Source: Methylococcaceae bacterium
Lineage (GTDB): Bacteria; Pseudomonadota; Gammaproteobacteria; Methylococcales; Methylomonadaceae
Assembly (NCBI GenBank): GCA_947505055.1
Contig: CANNLO010000299.1
Coordinates: forward strand, 1-6,013
DNA length: 6,013 nt
Reading direction: 5' to 3'
Shown: one piece after another, positions 1 to 5,447 of the stretch
Layout of the letters: each line of letters opens with the position of its first letter
How positions within the stretch are numbered: the stretch's first letter is position 1
The notes under the pieces: model-generated
What the model was told of the DNA's origin: nothing
Seen by the model: the letters and a program-made list of their open reading frames with translations, nothing else
Database searches by the model: none
Program-made: the position numbers and the translations under genes

Positions 1-4
1 GTGA

Positions 5-10
5 TAGAAT
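5..10 (+). promoter_or_regulatory. Probable -10 box of the tRNA-Leu promoter
   Basis: TAGAAT matches the sigma70 -10 consensus at five of six bases. It is followed by the GC-rich run ACGCACCGC, which resembles the discriminator of stringently controlled tRNA and rRNA promoters in gammaproteobacteria. Transcription would begin near 16-18, about 25 bases before the mature tRNA. The -35 box would lie left of the window, so the promoter cannot be fully confirmed. Confidence 0.5.
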
Positions 11-42
11 ACGCACCGCAATTTGATGTAGACCTACTATCC

Positions 43-128
43 GCCCGGGTGGTGAAATTGGTAGACACAAGAGACTTAAAATCTCTCGCCTTATGGGTGT
101 GCCGGTTCGACTCCGGCTCCGGGCACCA
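43..128 (+). tRNA. tRNA-Leu (anticodon UAA)
   Basis: This is a complete class II tRNA with all arms visible. The acceptor stem GCCCGGG (43-49) pairs with TCCGGGC (118-124), with one G-U pair, and is followed by discriminator A125 and an encoded CCA (126-128). The anticodon stem AGAGA/TCTCT encloses the loop CTTAAAA, placing anticodon TAA at 77-79. A variable arm with a short stem follows. The T arm is GCCGG (101-105) and CCGGC (113-117) around the loop TTCGACT. It decodes UUA leucine codons. Its 3' half probably also serves as the chromosomal attachment site, because an integrase gene begins 174 bases downstream and reads away from it. The tRNA is intact, so integration has restored the gene end. 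Confidence 0.97.
101..128 (+). other. Probable attL core in the tRNA-Leu 3' end
   Basis: P4-type tyrosine integrases commonly recombine at the T arm and 3' end of tRNA genes, and an integrase of this type lies immediately downstream. The core would therefore be part or all of 101-128, possibly running a few bases beyond. I searched by eye for a second copy of this sequence and found none in the window, so attR must lie further right. The exact crossover boundary cannot be set from one end alone. Confidence 0.55.
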
Positions 129-135
129 TTTAAAG

Positions 136-172
136 ATATGTTGTTGTTCGTAGTTGCATAAAAACAACATAT
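136..172. repeat. 10-bp inverted repeat just downstream of tRNA-Leu
   Basis: ATATGTTGTT (136-145) is the exact reverse complement of AACAACATAT (163-172), with 17 bases between. The stem is AT-rich and has no T-run after it, so it is a poor intrinsic terminator. A binding site for integrase or excisionase near attL is an alternative. Only the symmetry is certain. Confidence 0.5.
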
Positions 173-230
173 TATTCAGTAACTTGTTATCAGGTGATAT
201 TCGTAGTACTTCGTTGTTCATCCCTTACAA

Positions 231-300
231 TCGGGGGTAACAAGGGGTAGTATCGGGGGTAGTTAGTAATTTTCTTTGACTTAGTCTAGGAGTTACCCCC
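231..300. repeat. GGGGTA direct repeats with an inverted copy at the int start
   Basis: TCGGGGGTA occurs at 231-239 and 253-261, with a shorter AGGGGTA at 243-249. Aligned on GGGGTA, the copies start at 234, 244 and 256, roughly one helical turn apart. An inverted copy closes the region: GGGGGTAAC (233-241) is the exact reverse complement of GTTACCCCC (292-300). The right arm touches the last base of the integrase ribosome binding site (AGGAG, 288-292) and ends two bases before the start codon. Possible roles are integrase arm-type binding sites, an autoregulatory operator, or an mRNA stem that limits integrase translation. Confidence 0.6.
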
Positions 301-302
301 AA

Positions 303-1523
303 GTGCCTATTACCGATACCACAGTCCGCAATTCAAAGCCTACAGACAAGCCCCAGAAGTTATTTGACGGTGGCGGTCTATTTCTACTAGTTAATACTTG
401 TGGTGGAAAGTGGTGGCGACTCAAATACCGCTATGCGGGTAAAGAAAAACTCCTATCGCTAGGTACTTATCCAGAAGTTTCACTTAAAGATGCACGAGAG
501 CGCAGAGATGAAGCGCGCAAGCACATTGCTAATGGTATTGATCCCTCTGTAACTAAGAAGCAGTCGAAAATTAACACTCGTATTAATGCTTCTAATACAT
601 TCACTGCTGTCGCAGATGAGTGGTTACTCAAGCAATCTAAAAAACATTCTGAAGCTACACAAAAAAAGAATAAATTAATTCTCAAGAATGACTTGTACCC
701 ATGGCTAGGTAGGCGACCATTAAAAGAAATTACAGCCCCTGAACTATTAGCTGTAATCCAGCGCATAGAAAATAGGGGTGCTAATGAAATGGCTCATCGG
801 GCTCTAAGACTCACTAATAAGGTTTTCTTGTATGGTATTGTTACGGGGCGTGCAGAACGTAATGTTGCTGTAGATCTAAGCGGTGCGCTTGAGCCAGTTA
901 TTGTTACACATCACGCGGCTATAACTGATCCTCTTGAAGTAGGCGGACTGTTGCGTGCTATGGATGGATATACGGGCTCATTCGTTGTTAAGTGTGCACT
1001 GCAATTATCTCCTCTGTTATTCACAAGACCTGGAGAGTTACGCAATGCAACTTGGGCAGAACTAGACCTAGTTAAAGCAGAGTTTACGATTCCAGCTGAA
1101 CGTATGAAAATGCGTGTTGCTCATTTAGTACCTCTATCCAAACAAGCAATCAATATATTGAGTGAACTTAAACCCCTTACAGGAAATGGTAAGTATGTTT
1201 TTCCGAGTGTAAGAACCTTTGACCGTCCAATGAGTAATAACTCAGTTAATGGTGCGTTACGCAGACTTGGCTTTGCTCATGAAGAAATGACGGCCCACGG
1301 ATTTAGAGCTATGGCACGAACGATACTAGATGAAACACTAGGCTTCAGGCCGGACTTTATAGAGCATCAATTAGCTCATGCAGTTCGAGACCCTAACGGT
1401 AGGGCATATAACCGTACTGCACATATTGTTGAGCGACGTAACATGATGCAGGCATGGGCTGATTATTTGGATAAGCTAAAGACAGGTGCTGACATTGTGC
1501 CTATATTTTCGGGAGTTGCGTAA
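303..1523 (+). CDS. int: P4-type tyrosine recombinase (integrase)
   Basis: This site-specific recombinase should insert and excise the element at the adjacent tRNA-Leu gene. The 406-residue length is normal for the P4 integrase family. Residues about 3-85 form the N-terminal arm-binding domain (DUF4102 type, with LSLGTYPEVSLKDAR at 51-65). Residues about 98-185 are the core-binding SAM-like domain, and about 205-385 the catalytic domain. The catalytic set is visible: R242 in TRPGEL, K269, H332 and R335 in HGFR, H359, and nucleophile Y369. Nothing essential is missing, so the enzyme is probably active. The start is GTG at 303: AGGAG (288-292) lies ten bases upstream, and the resulting N-terminus MPITDTTVRN is typical of the family. 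Its stop codon shares one base with the next gene's ATG, which suggests translational coupling. Confidence 0.97.
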   Translation: MPITDTTVRNSKPTDKPQKLFDGGGLFLLVNTCGGKWWRLKYRYAGKEKLLSLGTYPEVSLKDARERRDEARKHIANGIDPSVTKKQSKINTRINASNTFTAVADEWLLKQSKKHSEATQKKNKLILKNDLYPWLGRRPLKEITAPELLAVIQRIENRGANEMAHRALRLTNKVFLYGIVTGRAERNVAVDLSGALEPVIVTHHAAITDPLEVGGLLRAMDGYTGSFVVKCALQLSPLLFTRPGELRNATWAELDLVKAEFTIPAERMKMRVAHLVPLSKQAINILSELKPLTGNGKYVFPSVRTFDRPMSNNSVNGALRRLGFAHEEMTAHGFRAMARTILDETLGFRPDFIEHQLAHAVRDPNGRAYNRTAHIVERRNMMQAWADYLDKLKTGADIVPIFSGVA

Positions 1524-1957
1524 TGGATGCAATAGGAAATAATGCAATCGACCTCATGAATAAAATTTTAGATGAGGTCTGTGGCAACTATAAAGATGCG
1601 CTATTTGTTGCATGTAGCATGGTAGAAATGGATAAGCCAAAAGTAAAACGTAAACGTGGGCGACCAGTAGAGTTAGTTTACCCAGATAACGTTAATAAAC
1701 TTGGGCTAGGATTGCCTAAAACATTAAGGCGTAAGCTAGCTAAATCATCCAAAATAGGTGCTCCACAAAAATACGACTATGGTGGAAGAACAACAACGCA
1801 CATGGCAGAGATTGTTTGGCGAATTCATAGACTCTCACCTGATAAGCCAACGCGGATGGGTGCTGCAAGATCTTTGTTGAAAAGCATGAGTTTTTATAAA
1901 AACGAAAAACAGGTAAAACAGTTGGCAGATCTAGCTTCGAGGGTTAGTTCAGATTAG
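1523..1957 (+). CDS. Small basic protein with an AT-hook-like motif, function unknown
   Basis: I do not recognise this 144-residue protein. It is lysine- and arginine-rich. A stretch at 40-48 contains KRKRGRP, whose RGRP core (45-48) resembles an AT-hook, a minor-groove DNA-binding motif. An acidic N-terminal segment (about 1-36, mostly helical) precedes it. A second basic part around 66-85 and a helical C-terminus (about 112-141) follow. No signal peptide or membrane segment is visible. ATG1523 overlaps the integrase stop by one base (TAATG) and has GGGAG at 1511-1515, so it is probably co-translated with int. Its position suggests an accessory role in recombination or regulation, for example a DNA-bending factor, but this is inference. 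A chance RGRP in a protein of other function is possible. Confidence 0.85.
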   Translation: MDAIGNNAIDLMNKILDEVCGNYKDALFVACSMVEMDKPKVKRKRGRPVELVYPDNVNKLGLGLPKTLRRKLAKSSKIGAPQKYDYGGRTTTHMAEIVWRIHRLSPDKPTRMGAARSLLKSMSFYKNEKQVKQLADLASRVSSD

Positions 1958-2055
1958 CCACTAATTAAAAATTAATATCATGATTTATTAATGCTTCAAG
2001 GCTTAGAATTAAGACGGTTTAATGCGAACTGTAGTGAATCATACAGGAGCGCATT
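1958..2055. promoter_or_regulatory. AT-rich regulatory spacer before the alpA-primase operon
   Basis: This 98-base gap is the only break between the int pair and the following three-gene cluster, so a promoter for that cluster is expected here. A -10-like TAGAAT lies at 2004-2009 without a good -35 partner. That would fit an activated promoter, but the assignment is weak. The AlpA ribosome binding site AGGAG is at 2045-2049. I see no rho-independent terminator for the upstream genes. Confidence 0.4.
1971..1992. promoter_or_regulatory. Operator-like dyad upstream of the AlpA-like gene
   Basis: ATTAATA (1971-1977) and TATTAAT (1986-1992) are exact reverse complements with an eight-base spacer. 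Inside lies the 8-bp palindrome ATCATGAT (1977-1984), whose centre is only one base off the outer centre. The nested symmetry suggests a dimeric regulator site. It overlaps the region where an operon promoter would be expected (about 15 to 35 bases before a possible -10). The binding protein is unknown; AlpA or the AT-hook-like protein encoded just upstream are candidates. Confidence 0.45.
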
Positions 2056-2367
2056 ATGAATACCCCTATCGACATACCCACAGATAAGAACCTAAAGCCG
2101 CGTAGTCCGCGTCGATCAATATCCTTACCCATTAACTCCCTACCTAATGATGCATTGGTCAACATACAAGTAACCAGTGACATTGTTGGCCTCAAAACTA
2201 CTGCTATATACGGCAGGATTAAAAAGCTCAGCTTCCCCTCCCCCGAAAAATTCGGAACTCGCTGCACTAGATGGCGCTTAGGAAAATTACGCCTTTGGTT
2301 GGCTGACCCTTGTAATTACAAGGAAGATAGTGCTATGGCTCCTACTGAGATTGGAGCTGCCCAATGA
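2056..2367 (+). CDS. alpA: AlpA-like helix-turn-helix regulator / excisionase
   Basis: This 103-residue protein should bind DNA. In P4-like and other integrative elements, AlpA-family proteins activate integrase expression or act as excision factors. A flexible, Pro/Arg-rich N-terminus (1-33) precedes a winged-helix-like core at about 35-85. That core reads IQVTSDIVGLKTTAIYGRIK, then a wing segment SFPSPEKFG, then WRLGKLRLWL. The pattern of a helix with a T/S-rich turn, a YxRI recognition helix, a P-x-P loop and a terminal W/L-rich helix is characteristic of AlpA/MerR-type excisionases. The core is longer N-terminally than minimal AlpA proteins of about 70 residues. ATG2056 has a strong AGGAG six bases upstream. 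Its TGA overlaps the next start codon (ATGA), so the cluster is one operon. The family call is strong; whether it controls excision, transcription or both is inferred. Confidence 0.85.
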   Translation: MNTPIDIPTDKNLKPRSPRRSISLPINSLPNDALVNIQVTSDIVGLKTTAIYGRIKKLSFPSPEKFGTRCTRWRLGKLRLWLADPCNYKEDSAMAPTEIGAAQ

Positions 2368-2885
2368 AACCTTCAATTTATCTAGCAGGGAAAATATCCA
2401 AAAACGACTGGCGACAAAAGCTCGTTCCTGGTCTCCGATACCATTTATGGGATGAAGGTCCAATAACGGTAAATTCCTTCAGTTATACGGGGCCATTCTT
2501 CGTATCCTGTGACCATGGCTGCAACCACAAACACAATTCGCATGGAGCAGCTGCAGGCTATGCCTTTGGAGAGTCTACATTTACTCAAAAAGATGTAATT
2601 AGAAATAATATGGCCTCTCTTGCTTCGACCGATTTGTTATTTGCATATGTTACTGCTGTCGATTGTTACGGGACCATCTTTGAGATTGGCAAGGCTATAG
2701 AAAGAGGTATTCGCACAGTAATTGTTTTTGCGCCGTCTATTCCCTATGAGGATTTTTGGTTTACATATATGCAAGCAGATGCCGTTTACTTTAATGTTGA
2801 AGAGTGCTGCCTTAAACACATCCTGAATTCGGAGATTGAAAAAACAAATACATCATTAATATCAATAGGAAAATCTGATGCTTAA
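2364..2885 (+). CDS. Nucleoside 2-deoxyribosyltransferase-like protein
   Basis: This 173-residue cytoplasmic protein resembles the nucleoside 2-deoxyribosyltransferase fold. Members of this family cleave or exchange the N-glycosidic bond of deoxynucleosides, and relatives include nucleotide- and NAD-cleaving defence enzymes. The N-terminal strand and glycine turn IYLAGKIS (5-12) and the core at 90-122 (DLLFAYVTAVDCYGTIFEIG, then RTVIVFAP) fit the family. E107 in the GTxxEIG motif matches the catalytic glutamate, and D100 a conserved acidic position. Between them lies an unusual Cys/His-rich insert (49-60: C49, H51, C53, H55, H57, H60), possibly a metal site. ATG2364 overlaps the alpA stop (ATGA) and has GGAG seven bases upstream; its 3' end overlaps the primase start by eight bases. 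It is therefore tied to the replication operon. The substrate is unknown, and a pool-modifying, base-salvage or defence role are all open. Confidence 0.75.
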   Translation: MKPSIYLAGKISKNDWRQKLVPGLRYHLWDEGPITVNSFSYTGPFFVSCDHGCNHKHNSHGAAAGYAFGESTFTQKDVIRNNMASLASTDLLFAYVTAVDCYGTIFEIGKAIERGIRTVIVFAPSIPYEDFWFTYMQADAVYFNVEECCLKHILNSEIEKTNTSLISIGKSDA

Positions 2886-5265
2886 CACTACATTAAAACA
2901 CGCCCAGAACTATGCTGAGCTTGGGATTAATACGCTTCCGCTTCACTATATCACCAATGGTATTTGTTCATGTGGAGGGGCTGAGAAAAATCCAAAGTGT
3001 AAGCCTGGGAAACACCCGTACGGTAACCTTGCGCCTCATGGGGTGAATGATGCAAGTACAGATCCAGGTAGGTTAAAAGAGTGGTTTGATGGCAAGCCAT
3101 ACAATATTGGCATTGCAACTGGTGATGCCAGCGGGTTCTTTGTTCTTGACCGTGACGATAAGGATGGTGGCGACAAAACACTTGCTGTATGGGAAAAAGA
3201 AAACGGAGTTCTTCCAAAAACATTGATGCAGCGAACAGGTAACGGCAGGCATTATTTATTTAAGATGCCTGTAGGTATTGATATTAGAAATATACAAAAG
3301 AAAATAGATTGTCCTGGCCTAGATGTAAGGGGTAATGGTGGCTATATTTGTGCAGCTCCAACTATGCATTTCAGTGGTAAAAATTACGAGTGGATTGATT
3401 CTGAATTTATGGATTTCACTAAAATAGTAGCTGCTCCAACTTGGCTAATCGATAAGATTACGTCGAAGACAACGAAACCTATTTCAGTTTCGGCGGATGC
3501 CGCTCCTTTTACCGGCGTCTTCTCGTTGAATGCATTTAAAATTCCAGAAAAGATTACTGATGGGCAAGGCCGTGAAAGCTTTTTGCTGCAATACGCGGGC
3601 CACCTCCGTGGGAAAGGCCAAGACCAGTCAACTATTGATCAGATCCTTCTTGACTACAACCAACTTCATATTTCTCCGCCTCTAGATCATGATTTGGTGC
3701 TTAATAAGGCGCGAAGGTATTTAACAGAAGAACCGAGAGTCCAGCCTAACACTCTAGTTGAAAACACAGATGATTATCTTATAGATCCAGTATTTTCCAT
3801 CTGGGATAAGCCTCAAGAAATCAAAGAATCCATGCCGCCGGTCCCAGCGTTTGATTATGAGCTACTCCCCGCAGCGTTAAGGCCATGGGTGAAAGATATT
3901 GCTGAACGAATGCAGTGCCCGCCAGACTATCTTGCTGTAGGGGCAATCGTGGCCGCTGGCGCTTTGGTAGGGAACAAAATCGGAATCCAGCCTAAGCAAT
4001 TAGACTCGGGGTGGGTAGAGACACCTAATTTGTGGGGTGCTGTAATTGGTCGCCCTGGCGTTATGAAAACACCTGCATTATCACAAGTATTGGCACCATT
4101 GAAAGAGATAGAACAGCAAGCATCGGTTGCGCACGGCTTAGTTATGTCGAAGTTCGAGTTGGACAAAATGCATCATGAGGTAAGTCTTGGTAAGGTGAAA
4201 GAGCAAGTTAAGAAAGGCGCAACAATAGAAGCCACAGAATTTCCAGTAGCCCCTGAAGAGCCACAGCCCAAGCGTTATTTAATAAATGATGCTACTTATC
4301 AAAAACTTGGAGATGTGCTTAAACATAACTGTAATGGTCTTATGGTTTTTCAGGACGAGTTAGCTGGACTACTGATGCGCTTAGATTCCGATGGGCAAGA
4401 GTCTGCACGTGCTTTTTACTTACAAGCCTGGGATGGAAAGCAACCATACACATTTGATCGTATTGGACGTGGGACTATAAGCATCCCAATGTTATGTTTT
4501 TCAATGTTGGGAGGGATACAACCAGGCAAGATCAGGGATTATTTACGTTCGGCTGTTAACGGTGGGAAAGGCGACGATGGATTGGTTCAAAGGATTCAGT
4601 TGTTAGTTTACCCTGACATTGTAAAGGAGTGGTCCCAAGTTGACCGATTGGTAGATAAGGAGGCGCAGGAGGCTGCATATGCGATTTATCACAATCTGGC
4701 GGAGCTAGATCCTATTAGCATAGGTGCCATTGATAGCTTTAGCGGTGTTCAAGTATTAAAATTTGATGAGCAGGCACAGGGGCTTTTTAATCAATGGTGG
4801 AGTAAGTTAGAGCACGGTTTACGAAGAGGATCATCTCACCCTGCATTAGAGTCACATTTCTCAAAATATCGAAAACTTATTCCATCACTGGCGCTGCTGG
4901 ATCATCTTATTAATGGAAGGGATGGCTTTGTACGAATTGACTCCATTGCACGTGCAATACAATGGCATCTTTATCTGGGTGCGCACGCAAAGCGGGCTTA
5001 TTCGGTAGTAACCTCCGCGTCGACAGATTCAGCTAAGGCTCTGTATGACAAACTTAAGAAGGGAGTAATCAAGGATGAGTTTACCGCACGAGACGTTTAC
5101 CGTAATAGCTGGTCTTTATTAACATCAGTTAAAGAAGTAACTGAGGCCGCAGAACTTCTAGTCGACCACGGATGGCTCCGAGCATACATCGATAAAATTC
5201 CTGGGGCAGAAGGGCGCCCAACAGTCCGCTACATAATAAATCCGCTTCTAAAGAAAGCAGCTTAG
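2878..5265 (+). CDS. Bifunctional primase-polymerase with a DUF3987 P-loop helicase-like domain
   Basis: This 795-residue protein is the likely replication initiator and helicase of the excised element. Residues about 5-195 are an archaeo-eukaryotic-type prim-pol domain. Metal-binding D91 and D93 lie in FFVLDRDDKDGG, the nucleotide-binding motif TGNGRHYLF is at 120-128, and the third motif GLDVRGNGGY is at 147-156. A Cys/His group C30, C32, C41 and H46 may bind zinc. Residues about 225-285 look like a PriCT primase C-terminal helix bundle (GRESFLLQYAGHLRGKG). From about 325 to 700 is a DUF3987-type P-loop domain with Walker A-like GRPGVMKT (391-398), acidic Walker B-like D493-E494, and a possible arginine finger at R572. 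The C-terminus (about 715-790) resembles a winged helix. ATG2878 overlaps the upstream gene by eight bases, with AGGA at 2867-2870. All key motifs are intact. Confidence 0.93.
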   Translation: MLNTTLKHAQNYAELGINTLPLHYITNGICSCGGAEKNPKCKPGKHPYGNLAPHGVNDASTDPGRLKEWFDGKPYNIGIATGDASGFFVLDRDDKDGGDKTLAVWEKENGVLPKTLMQRTGNGRHYLFKMPVGIDIRNIQKKIDCPGLDVRGNGGYICAAPTMHFSGKNYEWIDSEFMDFTKIVAAPTWLIDKITSKTTKPISVSADAAPFTGVFSLNAFKIPEKITDGQGRESFLLQYAGHLRGKGQDQSTIDQILLDYNQLHISPPLDHDLVLNKARRYLTEEPRVQPNTLVENTDDYLIDPVFSIWDKPQEIKESMPPVPAFDYELLPAALRPWVKDIAERMQCPPDYLAVGAIVAAGALVGNKIGIQPKQLDSGWVETPNLWGAVIGRPGVMKTPALSQVLAPLKEIEQQASVAHGLVMSKFELDKMHHEVSLGKVKEQVKKGATIEATEFPVAPEEPQPKRYLINDATYQKLGDVLKHNCNGLMVFQDELAGLLMRLDSDGQESARAFYLQAWDGKQPYTFDRIGRGTISIPMLCFSMLGGIQPGKIRDYLRSAVNGGKGDDGLVQRIQLLVYPDIVKEWSQVDRLVDKEAQEAAYAIYHNLAELDPISIGAIDSFSGVQVLKFDEQAQGLFNQWWSKLEHGLRRGSSHPALESHFSKYRKLIPSLALLDHLINGRDGFVRIDSIARAIQWHLYLGAHAKRAYSVVTSASTDSAKALYDKLKKGVIKDEFTARDVYRNSWSLLTSVKEVTEAAELLVDHGWLRAYIDKIPGAEGRPTVRYIINPLLKKAA

Positions 5266-5270
5266 GTTTC

Positions 5271-5408
5271 GTCAGTTTTGTCAGTTAGCGTTATGCGTAT
5301 ATTCGTATAAATAATAAAGCATTAGTAGGTTTTGTCAGCTTGTGACAGTGTTATTTTTATACGCATTAGTCCATATGGGTGCCTGCTAGACAGACTGACA
5401 AAACTGAC
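5271..5408. repeat. Iteron-like GTCAG repeats in dyad arrangement
   Basis: Left arm: two GTCAG copies nine bases apart (5271-5275 and 5280-5284). Right arm: two CTGAC copies at the same spacing (5395-5399 and 5404-5408). Centre: TGTCA (5333-5337) and TGACA (5343-5347) separated by five bases. The outer pair is centred on 5339.5 and the inner pair on 5340, so the whole array has near-perfect two-fold symmetry. Separate from this, ATGCGTATA (5293-5301) is inverted as TATACGCAT (5358-5366), and GCATTAGT is repeated directly at 5319-5326 and 5363-5370. Confidence 0.8.
5332..5360 (+). promoter_or_regulatory. Possible promoter for the downstream small gene
   Basis: TTGTCA (5332-5337, five of six -35 bases) and TTTTAT (5355-5360, four of six -10 bases) are spaced by 17 bases and would start transcription near 5367, ahead of the gene at 5448. 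The -35 box lies inside the central GTCAG repeat, so a protein binding the repeats could repress it. It is weak and could be a chance match in AT-rich DNA. Confidence 0.3.
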
Positions 5409-5437
5409 AGAACTCACCACCACCAGTCAGATTCAAT

Positions 5438-5441
5438 GGGA
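5438..5441 (+). promoter_or_regulatory. Ribosome binding site that decides the start at 5448
   Basis: GGGA lies six bases before ATG5448. The upstream in-frame candidates, ATG5436 and GTG5379, have no comparable Shine-Dalgarno match. The match is short, so support is moderate. Confidence 0.45.
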
Positions 5442-5447
5442 AATTTT

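Larger units (their letters stand above)
129..302. other. Non-coding tRNA-integrase spacer, probable att arm region
   Basis: There is no credible gene here; the only small open frame found, at 138, is seven codons long. The stretch holds a 10-bp inverted repeat at 136-145/163-172, a repeated TTCGTAGT (147-154 and 200-207), three direct GGGGTA copies and one inverted copy next to the integrase start. A -10-like TACAAT is at 226-231, but I see no convincing -35 box at the right distance. The position between the attachment site and int is where integrase arm-type sites and excisionase sites usually lie. Confidence 0.6.
5266..5447. other. Repeat-rich non-coding region, candidate replication origin
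   Basis: This 182-base gap immediately follows the primase-helicase gene and is densely patterned. GTCAG repeats flank it in opposite orientations: GTCAGTTTTGTCAG (5271-5284) is an exact 14-bp inverted match to 5395-5408. TGTCAGCTTGTGACA sits almost exactly midway (5333-5347). An AT-rich stretch between (about 5298-5362) could be the unwinding element. Initiator repeats beside a rep or primase gene are usual in self-replicating integrative elements. No terminator or well-matched gene lies here. A complex operator for the downstream gene is an alternative reading. Confidence 0.5.

Noticed and set aside
138..161. Seven-codon leader-like frame after the tRNA
   Set aside because: It has no ribosome site, lies in the inverted repeat, and shows no attenuation-type codon pattern.
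231..261. Could the GGGGTA repeats be a CRISPR array or a G-quadruplex?
   Set aside because: The units are six to nine bases at about 10-12 base spacing, far too short for CRISPR. Three G-runs on one strand are short of the four needed for a simple quadruplex.
467..766. 99-residue minus-strand open frame
   Set aside because: It lies wholly inside the integrase gene, has low-complexity composition and no ribosome site. It is a shadow of the real frame.
2019..2267. 82-residue minus-strand open frame
   Set aside because: It overlaps the AlpA-like gene, which has a strong ribosome site and a recognisable fold.
2637..2819. 60-residue minus-strand open frame
   Set aside because: It lies within the deoxyribosyltransferase-like gene and shows no family features.
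2951..3223. 90-residue minus-strand open frame
   Set aside because: It is antisense to the prim-pol motifs, which are clearly coding on the plus strand; its His/Gln-rich sequence looks non-coding.
3927..4166. 79-residue minus-strand open frame
   Set aside because: It is antisense to the Walker A region of the replication protein and is a shadow.
5379..5447. N-terminal extension of the last plus-strand gene from GTG5379
   Set aside because: It has no good ribosome site and translates the GTCAG repeat DNA into a low-complexity sequence; ATG5448 is better supported.
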